Of a stretch of 64,000 nt of DNA, positions 38,623 to 48,521 are shown one piece after another. Position 1 is the stretch's first letter. Every line of letters starts with the position of its first letter. The notes beneath the pieces were generated by a model. It was not told the origin of the DNA, did no database searches, and was given only the letters and a program-made list of their open reading frames with translations. The DNA is taken from the NCBI RefSeq assembly GCF_001571085.1, contig NZ_BCTC01000029.1:1-64000 (forward strand), given 5' to 3'. Source of the stretch: Azohydromonas lata NBRC 102462 (GTDB taxonomy: Bacteria > Pseudomonadota > Gammaproteobacteria > Burkholderiales > Burkholderiaceae_C). Position numbers and translations under genes: made by a program.

Positions 38623-39609
38623 ATGAGCAAGAAGCCCGTCCGCGTTGCGGTCACCGGCGCCGCCGGCCAGATCGGTTATGCCCTGCTGTTCCGCATCGCC
38701 TCCGGCGAAATGCTGGGCAAGGACCAGCCCGTGATCCTGCAACTGCTGGAGATCCCGGACGAGAAGGCCCAGAACGCGCTCAAGGGCGTGATCATGGAGA
38801 TCGAAGACTGCGCCTTCCCGCTGGTGGCCGGCATCGAAGCCCACAGCGACCCGATGACCGCCTTCAAGGACACCGACTACGCGCTGCTGGTCGGCGCCCG
38901 TCCCCGCGGCCCCGGCATGGAGCGTGCCGACCTGCTGGCCGCCAACGCCCAGATCTTCACGGCCCAGGGCAAGGCCCTGAACGCCGTGGCCTCGCGCGAC
39001 GTGCGCGTGCTGGTGGTGGGCAACCCCGCCAACACCAACGCCTACATCGCCATGAAGTCGGCCCCGGACCTGCCGGCCAAGAACTTCACGGCCATGCTGC
39101 GCCTGGATCACAACCGCGCCGCTTCGCAGATCGCCTCCAAGACCGGCAAGGCCGTGGGCTCGATCGAGAAGCTGGCCGTGTGGGGCAACCACTCGCCCAC
39201 GATGTACGCCGACTACCGCTTCGCCACCATCGAAGGCCAGAGCGTCAAGGAACTGATCAACGACGAGCAGTGGAACCGTGAAGTGTTCCTGCCCACCGTG
39301 GGCAAGCGCGGCGCCGCGATCATCGCCGCCCGCGGCCTGTCGTCGGCCGCCTCGGCCGCCGGCGCCGCCATCGACCACATGCGCGACTGGGCCCTGGGCA
39401 CCAACGGCAAGTGGGTCACCATGGGCATCCCGTCCAAGGGCGAGTACGGCATCCCCGCCGAAGTGATGTTCGGCTACCCCGTCACCTGCGAAGGCGGCGA
39501 GTACAAGATCGTCGAAGGCCTGGAGATCGACGAGTTCTCGCAAGAGTGCATCAACAAGACCCTGGCCGAGCTCCAGGGCGAGCAGGACGGCGTCAAGCAC
39601 CTGCTGTAA
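38623..39609 (+). CDS. mdh: Malate dehydrogenase
   Basis: NAD-dependent oxidation of malate to oxaloacetate in the TCA cycle. The 328 residues show the Rossmann motif [12 protein letters not shown] at residues 11-22, the catalytic aspartate/arginine stretch [11 protein letters not shown] and the catalytic histidine in WGNHSPTMY. This is the group with a longer N-terminus typical of betaproteobacteria. GGAG lies upstream of the ATG. It diverges from gntR across the shared palindrome and ends in a strong terminator. Confidence 0.97.
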   Translation: MSKKPVRVAVTGAAGQIGYALLFRIASGEMLGKDQPVILQLLEIPDEKAQNALKGVIMEIEDCAFPLVAGIEAHSDPMTAFKDTDYALLVGARPRGPGMERADLLAANAQIFTAQGKALNAVASRDVRVLVVGNPANTNAYIAMKSAPDLPAKNFTAMLRLDHNRAASQIASKTGKAVGSIEKLAVWGNHSPTMYADYRFATIEGQSVKELINDEQWNREVFLPTVGKRGAAIIAARGLSSAASAAGAAIDHMRDWALGTNGKWVTMGIPSKGEYGIPAEVMFGYPVTCEGGEYKIVEGLEIDEFSQECINKTLAELQGEQDGVKHLL

Positions 39610-39676
39610 TCGCGCCTTGAAGGCGCCGCGGCCCGCACCTGCTGGGCCGCGCGCCGCGCGACAACCGCTTTGCATG

Positions 39677-39705
39677 GGGCCGGTGATCGTTCACCGGCCC
39701 TTTTT
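39677..39705 (+). terminator. Rho-independent terminator after mdh
   Basis: A perfect 10-bp stem (39677-39686 with 39691-39700), loop TCGT, followed by TTTTT. It lies 68 bases beyond the mdh stop and just before the start of the next gene, so the aldolase-like gene would need readthrough or its own promoter. Confidence 0.93.
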
Positions 39706-39723
39706 CCTTTCAGGACCGCTGCC

Positions 39724-40746
39724 GTGACCCAAGCCCTCCACCCCCGCCTGGCGCTGTTCGAAGACGGCGAGCTGGCGCCCTCGCTGCCCGTGTGCGACCA
39801 CTACGCTGGCGTCGAGCCGCGCATGACCAAGAGCCTGCAGCTGCAGGCCGAGATGGGGCCGGTGTTCGACATCACGCTGGACTGCGAGGACGGCGCCCCG
39901 GTGGGCGGCGAGATCGAGCACGCGCAGCACATTGCCGAGCTGGTCAATTCGCCGCTCAACCGCTTCGGCCGCGTGGGCGCGCGGGTGCCGGAAGTCGGCC
40001 ACGAAAAATTCGAGGCCGTGGCCGAGCTGCTGGTGTCGCAGTGCGGTGCGCGGCTGGCCTACCTGATGATCCCCAAGCCCCGCGGCCTGGACGAGCTGCA
40101 GCGGGCCATCGATTTCATAGACGCCGCGGCCGGCCGCGCGGGCCTGGCGCGCCGCATTCCGTTGCACGCGCTGGTGGAGACGCACGGCGCGCTGCGCGAG
40201 GCGTTTGCGCTGGCGGCGCACCCGCGCATCGAGTCGCTCTCCTTCGGCCTCATGGACTTCGTGTCCGCGCACCGCGGCGCCATTCCCGCCTCGGCCATGG
40301 GCGTGCAGGGCCAGTTCGAGCACCCGCTGGTGGTGCGCGCCAAGCTGGAGATCGCCGCGGCCTGCCACGCGCATGCCAAGGTGCCTTCGCACTGCGTGGT
40401 GACGGAGTTCAAGCACACGCGGGCGCTGGAGGAGGCGGCCACGCGTGCCGGGCGCGAGTTCGGCTACACGCGCATGTGGAGCATCCACCCGGCGCAGATC
40501 CGGCCCATCGTGGACGCCTTCACGCCCACCGCCGCCGAGGTGGACCGCGCCATCGAGATCATCTCCGCCGCGCAGGCCGCGCATTGGGCGCCCATACGCC
40601 ACCAGCACGGCGGCCACGACCAGTTGCACGACCGTGCCAGCTACCGCTACTTCTGGCATGTGCTGGAGCGCGCGCACCGCACCTCCTGGAGCGACGGCGC
40701 GCAACTGCCCGCCGAGATCCAGCAGGCCTGGTTCAGCCCAACCTGA
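39724..40746 (+). CDS. HpcH/HpaI aldolase / citrate lyase beta-like protein
   Basis: TIM-barrel lyase of 340 residues in the citrate lyase beta/malyl-CoA lyase superfamily. The metal-ligand glutamate and aspartate region is FDITLDCEDGAPVGGE, a further family stretch is ALVETHGALREAF, and the C-terminus has MWSIHPAQIRPI. A GTG start (39724-39726) follows AGGA and the mdh terminator. The substrate is unknown; malyl-CoA, beta-methylmalyl-CoA or a related acyl-CoA is plausible. Its position next to mdh suggests a central-carbon role. Confidence 0.85.
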   Translation: MTQALHPRLALFEDGELAPSLPVCDHYAGVEPRMTKSLQLQAEMGPVFDITLDCEDGAPVGGEIEHAQHIAELVNSPLNRFGRVGARVPEVGHEKFEAVAELLVSQCGARLAYLMIPKPRGLDELQRAIDFIDAAAGRAGLARRIPLHALVETHGALREAFALAAHPRIESLSFGLMDFVSAHRGAIPASAMGVQGQFEHPLVVRAKLEIAAACHAHAKVPSHCVVTEFKHTRALEEAATRAGREFGYTRMWSIHPAQIRPIVDAFTPTAAEVDRAIEIISAAQAAHWAPIRHQHGGHDQLHDRASYRYFWHVLERAHRTSWSDGAQLPAEIQQAWFSPT

Positions 40747-40892
40747 AGCCCTGCCCGCGGCGGGCACGGCGCAGCATTCGGCTTGCCCGTGCGAATTTGT
40801 CGCGGGCCCGCAACCGTGCTCTGCCGCCGGCTTCGCGGCGGCGTGACAATGGCGGCCCTCGCGCGTGCAAGGTGCTGCGCACTGGAGTTTTC

Positions 40893-41450
40893 ATGACCGT
40901 TTCCCTCCGACTGGCGGCACTGGCCGCCGCTGCCGCCTTCGGCCTGATGAGCGCCACCGCCGCCATGGCCACCGAAGGCTCCAAGGCCAAGGCCGAGAAG
41001 GCCGCGGCCGCCAAGACTGCAAAGGCCGCCAAGGCGGCCCCCAAGGCCGAAGCCCCGCTGGCCGAGGCCGACGAGGCCCAACTGGCCGCCTCCCAGCGCG
41101 CCTACCGCGGCGTCTATGCCTGCGAGTTCAACCAGACGCTGGACATCGCCGTGAACCCCAAGCACGCCGGCTACCTGGACGTGAAGTGGAAGAAGGACGT
41201 CTACACCATGAAGCCCGTGCTCTCATCCACCGGCGCGCTGCGCCTGGAGGACGTCAAGGGCCAGACGCTGATGGTGCAGATCGCCAACAAGTCCATGCTC
41301 ATGGACACCCGCGTGGGCCAGCGCCTGGTGGACGACTGCCAGAGCGCCGAGCAGCGCGAGGCCGTGGCCGCGGCCAAGCTGGCGCCGCCGGTCGCCGGCG
41401 GCCTGGGCATAGACCCCAACAAGCCCGTGGTGGCCGAAGCCACCAAGTAA
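40893..41450 (+). CDS. Exported protein of unknown function, MliC-like pattern
   Basis: A 185-residue exported protein. A signal peptide ends near residue 26 (ATAAMATEG), then a Lys/Ala-rich helical linker of about 30 residues leads to a compact C-terminal domain. That domain has YACEFNQTLDI near its start and DDCQS near its end, so two cysteines may pair, with STGALRLEDV and KSMLMDTR between. The spacing loosely recalls the MliC/PliC lysozyme-inhibitor fold, but this is a weak resemblance by eye. Two hairpins follow the stop. Confidence 0.75.
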   Translation: MTVSLRLAALAAAAAFGLMSATAAMATEGSKAKAEKAAAAKTAKAAKAAPKAEAPLAEADEAQLAASQRAYRGVYACEFNQTLDIAVNPKHAGYLDVKWKKDVYTMKPVLSSTGALRLEDVKGQTLMVQIANKSMLMDTRVGQRLVDDCQSAEQREAVAAAKLAPPVAGGLGIDPNKPVVAEATK

Positions 41451-41494
41451 GGCGCGCCGCAGGGCTATTGCGCCGCTTGCGCGGCGCGCCCTTT
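41451..41494 (+). terminator. Long stem-loop directly after the exported protein gene
   Basis: A 10-bp perfect stem (41451-41460 with 41481-41490) around a 20-base loop, then CTTT. The large loop and short T run make it a weak terminator candidate; a better one follows 50 bases on. Confidence 0.45.
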
Positions 41495-41540
41495 GCGGCC
41501 GCCCGTTCGCCCCTTGCGGGCGGACTGCCTGACGCAACGC

Positions 41541-41564
41541 AAGGCCGGCGCAAGCCGGCTTTTT
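41541..41564 (+). terminator. Rho-independent terminator upstream of acnB
   Basis: Stem GCCGGC/GCCGGC (41544-41549 with 41554-41559) with a GCAA loop and TTTTT at 41560-41564. It isolates acnB from the upstream genes. The gap 41,451-41,775 otherwise holds only the candidate operator and the acnB promoter. Confidence 0.85.
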
Positions 41565-41685
41565 CACACTTGAACGGCCCCGGAAGACCCCAGGCGTGTC
41601 CCGGGTGTGCTTGCTGCGCCGCACCATGGCGGCAGACTCGCGCGGGGCCGGCACGCCACAGCGACACGCTGGGGCACTGTCCCAA

Positions 41686-41703
41686 GTCTTATATAAGACA
41701 TAA
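41686..41703. promoter_or_regulatory. Candidate GntR operator upstream of acnB
   Basis: GTCTTATATAAGAC is a perfect 14-base palindrome, and the 17 bases from 41687 are identical to those in the gntR/mdh divergent region. It lies about 73 bases before the acnB ATG, in a promoter-like position. Confidence 0.72.
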
Positions 41704-41775
41704 AATGTCAGAGTCGGCTTGCGCTCGAACGCGGGCCGCTTCCTAAAACGGTTTCCACGGAGCACGGAGCCCCTG

Positions 41776-44367
41776 ATGCTGCAAGCCTATCGCCAACATG
41801 TCGCCGAACGCGCCGCGCTCGGCATCCCGCCGCTGCCGCTGTCGGCCAAGCAGACCGCCGAGCTGATCGAGCTGATCAAGAACCCGCCGGCCGGCGAGGA
41901 AGCCTTCCTGCTGGAGCTGCTGACGCACCGCGTGCCTCCGGGCGTTGACGATGCGGCCAAGGTCAAGGCCTCCTTCCTGGCCGCCGTGGCCGCCGGCGAC
42001 CTGGCCGTGGCGCTGATGCCGCGCGCCCAAGCCACCGAGCTGCTGGGCACCATGGTGGGCGGCTACAACGTCAAGCCGCTGATCGACCTGCTGGACGACG
42101 CCGAAGTCGCCGGCGTGGCCGCCGCGGGTCTGAAGAAGACCCTGCTGATGTTCGACTACTTCCACGACGTGGCCGAGAAGGCCAAGGCCGGCAACGCCGT
42201 GGCCAAGGAAGTGGTGCAGAGCTGGGCCGATGCCGAGTGGTTCACCAGCCGTCCCGAAGTGGCGCAGAAGATCACCGTGACGGTGTTCAAGGTGCCCGGC
42301 GAGACCAACACCGACGACCTGTCGCCCGCCCCGGACGCCTGGAGCCGCCCGGACATCCCGATGCACTACCTGGCCATGCTCAAGAACGCCCGCCCCGGCG
42401 CGGCGTTCCAGCCGGAGGAAGACGGCAAGCGCGGTCCGATGCAGTTCATCGACGACCTGAAGAAGAAGGGCAACCTCGTGGCCTACGTGGGCGACGTGGT
42501 GGGCACCGGCTCCTCGCGCAAGTCGGCCACCAACAGCGTGATCTGGGCCACCGGCCAGGACATCCCCTTCGTGCCCAACAAGCGCTTCGGCGGCGTGACG
42601 CTGGGCGGCAAGATCGCCCCCATCTTCTTCAACACGCAGGAAGACTCCGGCTCGCTGCCCATCGAAGTGGACGTGAGCCAGCTGGAGATGGGTGACGTCA
42701 TCGACGTGCTGCCCTACGAGGGCAAGCTGGTCAAGAACGGCGAAGTCGTCGCCAGCTTCGCGCTCAAGAGCGACGTGCTGCTGGACGAAGTGCGCGCCGG
42801 CGGCCGCATCAACCTGATCATCGGCCGCTCGCTGACCGCCAAGGCCCGCGAGTTCCTGGGCCTGGAAGCCTCCACCGCCTTCCGCCTGCCCAAGCCCCCC
42901 GTCGACTCCGGCAAGGGTTTCACGCTGGCGCAGAAGATGGTCGGCCGCGCCTGCGGCCTGCCCGAAGGCCAGGGCATCCGCCCGGGCACGTACTGCGAGC
43001 CCAAGATGACCACGGTCGGTTCGCAAGACACGACCGGTCCGATGACCCGCGACGAGCTCAAGGACCTGGCCTGCCTGGGCTTCTCGGCCGACCTGGTGAT
43101 GCAGTCCTTCTGCCACACCGCCGCCTATCCGAAGCCGGTGGACGTGAAGATGCACCGCGAGCTGCCGCAGTTCATCAGCAGCCGCGGCGGCGTGGCGCTG
43201 CGCCCGGGCGACGGCGTGATCCACTCGTGGCTCAACCGCCTGCTGCTGCCCGACACCGTGGGCACGGGCGGCGACTCGCACACCCGCTTCCCCATCGGCA
43301 TCAGCTTCCCCGCCGGGTCGGGCCTGGTGGCCTTCGGTGCCGCCACGGGCGTGATGCCGCTGGACATGCCGGAATCGGTGCTGGTGCGCTTCAAGGGCGA
43401 CATGCAGCCCGGCATCACGCTGCGTGACCTGGTGCATGCCATTCCGCTGTACGCCATCAAGGCCGGTCTGCTGACCGTCGAGAAGGCCGGCAAGAAGAAC
43501 GTGTTCTCCGGCCGCGTGCTGGAGATCGAAGGCCTGCCCAACCTGAAGGTCGAGCAAGCGTTCGAGCTGTCCGACGCCGCCGCCGAGCGCTCGGCCGCCG
43601 CCTGCTCCGTGCAGCTCAACACCGAGCCGGTGGCCGAGTACCTGCGGTCGAACATCGTTCTGATGAAGAACATGATCGCCAACGGCTACGCCGACGCCCG
43701 CACGCTGCAGCGCCGCATCGAAGCCGTGGAAGCCTGGCTGGCCAAGCCGGAGCTGCTCAAGGCCGACGCCGACGCCGAGTACACCGCCGTGATCGAGATC
43801 GATCTGGCCGACATCAAGGAGCCGATCGTGTGCTGCCCGAACGACCCGGACGACGCCAAGTTCGTCTCGGAAGTGTCCGGCACCAAGATCGACGAGGTGT
43901 TCATCGGCTCGTGCATGACCAATATCGGCCACTTCCGTGCCGCGGGCAAGCTGCTCGAAGGCAAGAAGGACATCCCGGTGCGCCTGTGGGTGGCCCCGCC
44001 GACCAAGATGGACGCCGCCGAGCTGACCAAGGAAGGCTATTACGCCACCCTGGGCGGCGCGGGTGCCCGCATGGAAATGCCGGGCTGCTCGCTGTGCATG
44101 GGCAACCAGGCGCAGATCAAGGAAGGCTCCACCGCGATGTCCACCTCGACCCGCAACTTCCCCAACCGCCTGGGCAAGAACACCAACGTGTTCCTGGGCT
44201 CGGCCGAGCTGGCCGCGGTGTGCTCCAAGCTGGGCCGCATCCCGACCGTGGAGGAGTACATGGCCGAGATCGGCGTGGTGACCAAGAACGCCGCGCAGAT
44301 CTACAAGTACATGAACTTCGACCAGATCGAGGAGTACGCGGAAGTCGCCAAGGGCGTGACGGCCTGA
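41776..44367 (+). CDS. acnB: Bifunctional aconitate hydratase 2 / 2-methylisocitrate dehydratase
   Basis: [4Fe-4S] enzyme interconverting citrate and isocitrate. The 863 residues, starting [21 protein letters not shown] with the N-terminal HEAT-like domain, match AcnB, not AcnA. The swivel domain precedes the catalytic core, whose cluster cysteines lie in FIGSCMTN and GCSLCMGNQ. The ATG at 41776 has GGAG about 8 bases upstream; an earlier in-frame ATG at 41719 lies too close to the operator. A strong terminator follows. The shared upstream palindrome ties it to mdh, sdh and gltA. Confidence 0.97.
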   Translation: MLQAYRQHVAERAALGIPPLPLSAKQTAELIELIKNPPAGEEAFLLELLTHRVPPGVDDAAKVKASFLAAVAAGDLAVALMPRAQATELLGTMVGGYNVKPLIDLLDDAEVAGVAAAGLKKTLLMFDYFHDVAEKAKAGNAVAKEVVQSWADAEWFTSRPEVAQKITVTVFKVPGETNTDDLSPAPDAWSRPDIPMHYLAMLKNARPGAAFQPEEDGKRGPMQFIDDLKKKGNLVAYVGDVVGTGSSRKSATNSVIWATGQDIPFVPNKRFGGVTLGGKIAPIFFNTQEDSGSLPIEVDVSQLEMGDVIDVLPYEGKLVKNGEVVASFALKSDVLLDEVRAGGRINLIIGRSLTAKAREFLGLEASTAFRLPKPPVDSGKGFTLAQKMVGRACGLPEGQGIRPGTYCEPKMTTVGSQDTTGPMTRDELKDLACLGFSADLVMQSFCHTAAYPKPVDVKMHRELPQFISSRGGVALRPGDGVIHSWLNRLLLPDTVGTGGDSHTRFPIGISFPAGSGLVAFGAATGVMPLDMPESVLVRFKGDMQPGITLRDLVHAIPLYAIKAGLLTVEKAGKKNVFSGRVLEIEGLPNLKVEQAFELSDAAAERSAAACSVQLNTEPVAEYLRSNIVLMKNMIANGYADARTLQRRIEAVEAWLAKPELLKADADAEYTAVIEIDLADIKEPIVCCPNDPDDAKFVSEVSGTKIDEVFIGSCMTNIGHFRAAGKLLEGKKDIPVRLWVAPPTKMDAAELTKEGYYATLGGAGARMEMPGCSLCMGNQAQIKEGSTAMSTSTRNFPNRLGKNTNVFLGSAELAAVCSKLGRIPTVEEYMAEIGVVTKNAAQIYKYMNFDQIEEYAEVAKGVTA

Positions 44368-44415
44368 GTTCCACTTTCGGCCGTGGCTGAGTGCCGCGGC
44401 TGACACGCCAGTACG

Positions 44416-44440
44416 AAGGCCCGCGCAAGCGGGCCTTTTT
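44416..44440 (+). terminator. Rho-independent terminator after acnB
   Basis: A 9-bp stem (44416-44424 with 44429-44437), GCAA loop and a run of five Ts ending at 44440. It lies 48 bases after the acnB stop and 8 bases before the 3' end of the convergent P450 remnant. Confidence 0.92.
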
Positions 44441-44448
44441 CATTGCCC

Positions 44449-45838
44449 TCAGCGCCGCCGGTGCAACCGCCGGCGCAGCCCACCCCGAGGCCGCAGCGTC
44501 ACGTTGAGCACCGGCACGGGTTCGGCCGTCCCTTCCGGCAATTCCAGGTCATAGCGCCGCAGCAGCATGGCCGCGACGATGACCATTTCCAGCATCGCGA
44601 AGTGCTGCCCTATGCACACGCGCGGGCCTATGCCGAAGGGCATGTAGGCGCCGCGCGGCACGTCCGGTGCGCCGGGCAGGAAGCGTTTGGGGCGGAACTC
44701 GTCCGGCGCCTCCCACCAGCGCGGATCGTGGTGCAGCACCCAGGGCGTGAGATAGAGGCTGGCGCCGGGCGCGATGCGCCAGCCGCCCACTGTGATCTCC
44801 CCCACCGTGTGGCGCGTGATCAGCGCCGGCAGCGGCGGGTACAGGCGCATGGCTTCCTTCACCGTGGCGCTCAGCCAGGGCAGCGCCGCCGCATCGCCGG
44901 GGCCCGGGTCGCGGTCGCCGAGCACGGCGTCCACCTCGGCCCGCGCGCGCGCCGCGGCCTCGGGGTGGCCGGCCAGCATCCGGCTCCACCAGGTCAGCGC
45001 CGTGGCCGTGGTCTCGTGACCGGCCTGGAAGGTGACCATGCACTGGTCAAACACCTCGCGCTCGCTCAGCGCCTCGCCCGTGGCCTCGTCGCGCAGCGCG
45101 AGCAGCCGGGCCAATAAATCGTCGCCGGCCGCGGGGTCGGCCTGCGCGCGGCGGCGCGCGATGTGCCCGCCCACCAGCTTGCGCATCGTCCCCAGCGCCC
45201 GCTGCCGCGCGGCCCGCCCGGGCCGGGGCAGCCAGTCCAGCCCGGCAAAGGAAAACACCAGCTCGAACATCGCCGCCTTGCCCAGCACCTGCATGGCGCC
45301 TATGGCGGCCGAACAGGGTGCGCAGGATCACGTCCATCGCCACGCGGCTGAACAGCACCTCCATGTCCACCAGCGCCTGCTGCCCGCCCGCGGGCACGGC
45401 CCGCTCCAGCACGCCCTGGGCCGCATCGCGCATCTGCACGGCCAGGCCGGCCACCGGGCTCGGCAGGAAGGCCGGCTGCAGCATGCGGCGCTGGCGCTGC
45501 TAGATGTCGCCCTCGGTGGTGATGACGCCCTCGCCCAGGCCGAAGCAGCGTTTCAGCACGGCAATGGACGGCGGATGGCGCACCAGCCGCTCCGCCTGGT
45601 CCACCAGCGCCTCGGGCACGAGGTCCGGCGCGAACAGGTCGTAGACGTCATGCCCGCCAATGCGCATGCGGCAGAGGTCGCCATGGGCCTTGTGCCGCGC
45701 CTGGGCGGCACCCAGGAAGTCGCGGTACATGGCCAACAGCACCGGCAGGCCCCACCAGCGGCCGGGCACGCCGGGATGTTCAGCGGATGGCGCAGAGGCG
45801 GCGGCGGTCGCGCCGTGCGGGCTGGAGGTGGTCGTCAC
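44449..45838 (-). pseudogene. Decayed cytochrome P450 (copy 1 of a tandem pair)
   Basis: Three frame fragments together give a P450 similar to the intact copy upstream. The first fragment (from a GTG at about 45838) ends at an in-frame TAG at 45500-45502, exactly where the intact copy has tryptophan (WQRQRRML). The second fragment runs through MDVILRTLFGR, then the frame shifts at about 45295-45315, where the intact copy has about eight more residues. The last fragment holds the I-helix GHETTATAL, ExxR (EAMR) and heme motif FGIGPRVCIG, all intact. A nonsense change plus an out-of-frame deletion make it non-functional as a full protein. Confidence 0.88.
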
Positions 45839-45956
45839 GGGCCCGATGCTGCGCCAGTGGGGGCCCAGCGGCGCGATCAAAAGCGGCCCGGCACCGGGGT
45901 TTCTCCGCCGCAACAAGTTGCCTACGGCGCCTGCGCCGGCCAGCAGCGCGCTCCTT

Positions 45957-46025
45957 GTAGGAGGCCCGCTGGCGGGCCGAATTGCAGCCGGGCCACGGTT
46001 CGGCCCGCAAGCGGGCCTCCTACAG
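45957..46025. repeat. 69-bp REP doublet (REPIN) between the P450 copies
   Basis: Two inverted 26-base arms (45957-45982 and 46000-46025) match at 25 positions; the outer ends are TGTAGGAGGCCCGC and its complement. Each arm is itself a small hairpin built on GGCCCGC...GCGGGCC. This is the classic REP-doublet layout. It is unlike the element at 20,738. Confidence 0.85.
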
Positions 46026-46057
46026 GCCTTGCCCAGCGCAACGGCGCATTCGCAGCC

Positions 46058-47521
46058 TTACATCGCGCGCCGCCGCAGCCGCAAGGTCACCCCATCCTTG
46101 GGCCGCAAGGTCACGTTGAGCACAGGCTCCGGCTCCGGCGCGCCTTCCGGCACTTCCAGCTCGTACCGCCGCAGCAGCATGGCCGCGACGATGCTCATCT
46201 CCAGCATCGCGAAGTGCTGCCCCAGGCACACGCGCGGGCCCACGCCGAAGGGGATGTAGGCCCCGCGCGGCACCTCCGGCGCGCCGGGCAGGAAGCGCTC
46301 GGGACGGAACTCGTTGGGCTGCGGCCACCAGCGCCGGTCGCGCTGCAGCACCCAGGGCGTGACGTAGAGCAGCGTGCCGGGTGGAATGGTCCAGCCCCCC
46401 ACCGTGATCTCGCGCAGCGTGCGCCGCGTCATCAGCGCGGCGATGGGCGGGTACAGCCGCATGGCCTCCTTGAGCGTCGCCGTGACGTAGGGCAGCGCCA
46501 TCGCGTCCTGCGCGCCCGGGTCGCGGCCGGCCAGCACGGCGTCCACCTCCTCGCGCGCCTTGGCCGCCGCGGCCGGATGCGCCGCCAGCAGCCGGCTCCA
46601 CCACAGCAGCGCCGTGGCCGCGGTCTCGTGCCCGGCCTGGAAGCTCACCATGCACTGGTCGAACAGTTCCTGGCCGCTCAGGCTTTCGCCCGTCTCCTCG
46701 TCGCGCAGGGCCAGCAGCCGGGCCAGCAGGTCGTCGCCCTCGTCCTCCTGGCCGCCCTGGACACGGCGGCGCTGGATGTGCCCGTGCACCAAGCCCCGCA
46801 GCGTGCGCAGCGCCTGGCGCTTGGCCGCCTTGGCGGGCAGCGGCAGCCAGTCCGGCAGCGTCACGGGAAAGAACATCTCGCGCATGGCCGTCTCGCCCAT
46901 CACGCGCGTGGCGTGGATGGCGGCCTCGGCCTCGCCTTCGAGCTGCCGGCCGAACAGGGTGCGCAGGATCACGTCCATGGCCACGCGCGAGAAGAGCGCG
47001 TCCATGCCCACCTCGTCCTCGGCCACGCCCGCAGGCAGCGCGCGCTCCAGCGCGGTGGCGGCGGCCTCGCGCATCAGCCCCGCGTAGCCGGCCACGCGCT
47101 TGGGCGTGAAGGCGGGCATGAGCATGCGGCGCTGGCGCTGCCACAGCGGCCCCTCGGTGGTGAGCACGCTGCTGCCGAAGGCCTGGGCAAACACTTCCAC
47201 GCCGCGCTCCCAGCGCACCAGGGCGTCGGCATGGTCCACCAGCGCCTCGCGCACCATGTCCGGCGAAAACAGGTCGTAGGCGCGCTCCTGGAACAGGCGC
47301 ATGTTGCAGACGTCGCCGTAGAGGCGGTGCCGCTGCTCGGCGAAGCCCAGGTAGTCGCGCTTCATGTCGGCCAGCAGCGACAGGCCCAGCCAGCGCCCGC
47401 GCGGGCCGGGCGGGCGGCTGCCGCTTGGGCGCGAAGGCCAAGGCTGGCGGGTCGCGGAATCGAAACTTCCCTGGGCGGCGTCCGCTGCGCCGCGCGTCAT
47501 CGTGGTGTTCATGGGCCGCAT
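46058..47521 (-). CDS. Cytochrome P450
   Basis: Heme monooxygenase of 487 residues, no membrane anchor. The I-helix oxygen-activating motif is AGHETAATAL, the K-helix ExxR is EAMR in KEAMRLYPP, the meander is followed by FRPERFLPG and the heme loop is FGVGPRVCLGQHFA with the ligand cysteine. The pattern resembles CYP4/CYP102-like bacterial fatty-acid or alkane hydroxylases, but the substrate is not predictable. A second ATG is at 47512. It diverges from an AraC regulator gene across 93 bases; no ferredoxin or reductase gene is adjacent. Confidence 0.93.
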   Translation of the reverse strand: MRPMNTTMTRGAADAAQGSFDSATRQPWPSRPSGSRPPGPRGRWLGLSLLADMKRDYLGFAEQRHRLYGDVCNMRLFQERAYDLFSPDMVREALVDHADALVRWERGVEVFAQAFGSSVLTTEGPLWQRQRRMLMPAFTPKRVAGYAGLMREAAATALERALPAGVAEDEVGMDALFSRVAMDVILRTLFGRQLEGEAEAAIHATRVMGETAMREMFFPVTLPDWLPLPAKAAKRQALRTLRGLVHGHIQRRRVQGGQEDEGDDLLARLLALRDEETGESLSGQELFDQCMVSFQAGHETAATALLWWSRLLAAHPAAAAKAREEVDAVLAGRDPGAQDAMALPYVTATLKEAMRLYPPIAALMTRRTLREITVGGWTIPPGTLLYVTPWVLQRDRRWWPQPNEFRPERFLPGAPEVPRGAYIPFGVGPRVCLGQHFAMLEMSIVAAMLLRRYELEVPEGAPEPEPVLNVTLRPKDGVTLRLRRRAM

Positions 47522-47614
47522 GGTGGCCGCGGCGTCAGCTTCGCGTCTTGAACGAAAGCGACACTGCCGGCGACTCCAAACCGCGCCCGCGGCCGCTCCT
47601 TAAGCTGTCCTGCC

Positions 47615-48493
47615 ATGCCCGGCAATCTCTCGCCCCACACCATCAGCCGCCTTTGGCTGCCGCGCCCGGCGCTGGCCTCGTGCGTGCGCGCCGTGATGGC
47701 GCGCGACACGCGCGGCGCACGGCTCGACGACGCCCAGCGCTTCGACCACATGCCCACGTCGCCCCTGTGCGGCCTGTTCTGGCAGCTCGAAGGCAGCACC
47801 GAGCTGCTGCCCCGCGGCTCGCCGGCCTCCACCGCCGTGCCGCGCGAGCCCATGCCGGGCCGCGTGGTGTTCGGCGGCCCCGTCACCGTGCCCATGCTGT
47901 ACTGGCACCCCGGCCCCACGCACGGCCTGATGCTGGCCCTCACCGCCGACGCCGTGCACCGCCTCACGGGCCTGGAAGTGGCCGAGTGGGTGGACCGCCG
48001 TGCCGATGCCCATGCCTGCCTGCCGGCGGACTGGCGGCCGCTGCTGGACGCCGTGCTGCACGCCCCGGACGACGAGGCCCGCGTGGCCTGCATAGAAGAC
48101 TTCCTGGAGCCGCGCTGGCAGGCCGTGCGCCCCGCCCTGCCGCTGCACGCGCACCGCTACCTGGATTGGGCACAGTCCCTGGCCACGCACGCGGCGCTCT
48201 CCGGCCCCGGCAAGAGCCTGCGCCAGATGGAGCGGCGGGTGAAGCGCTGGGCCGGGCTGCCCATGCGCGCGCTGCTGGGCATGGGGCGGGCGGAAAGGGC
48301 CTTCTTCGAGGGCATGGCCAATGCCGCCCAGCGTGGCGCGCCCAATTGGGCCGAGCTGGCCGACGCCACCGGCTACGCCGACCAGTCCCATCTTTGCCGC
48401 GAGGTGCGCCGCGTCACCGGCTTCAGCCCCGAGGAGCTGTACCGGCGCATCCAGGAGGACGAAAGCTTCTGGAGCTACCGGCTGTGGCAGTAG
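47615..48493 (+). CDS. AraC-family transcriptional regulator
   Basis: A 292-residue regulator. The C-terminal two-helix-turn-helix DNA-binding domain includes LADATGYADQSHLCREVRRVTGFSPEEL; the N-terminal half is a poorly conserved sensing domain. It starts 93 bases from the divergent P450 gene, so control of the P450 is a reasonable guess from position. It converges with the PRC-barrel gene, 28 bases between stops. Confidence 0.9.
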   Translation: MPGNLSPHTISRLWLPRPALASCVRAVMARDTRGARLDDAQRFDHMPTSPLCGLFWQLEGSTELLPRGSPASTAVPREPMPGRVVFGGPVTVPMLYWHPGPTHGLMLALTADAVHRLTGLEVAEWVDRRADAHACLPADWRPLLDAVLHAPDDEARVACIEDFLEPRWQAVRPALPLHAHRYLDWAQSLATHAALSGPGKSLRQMERRVKRWAGLPMRALLGMGRAERAFFEGMANAAQRGAPNWAELADATGYADQSHLCREVRRVTGFSPEELYRRIQEDESFWSYRLWQ

Positions 48494-48521
48494 CGCATGC
48501 GGGGCGCGCGGGGCCGATGCC

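Noticed and set aside
41743-44406. An 887-codon open frame on the minus strand
   Set aside because: Antisense shadow of acnB; composition is His/Arg/Val-rich with no domain.
45500-45502. Readthrough of the stop in the P450 copy
   Set aside because: The codon is TAG, not TGA, it replaces a tryptophan present in the paralogue, and a second frame-breaking lesion lies downstream.
45957-46025. Rho-independent terminator for the intact P450 gene
   Set aside because: No T run follows and the two-hairpin inverted layout fits a REP doublet better.
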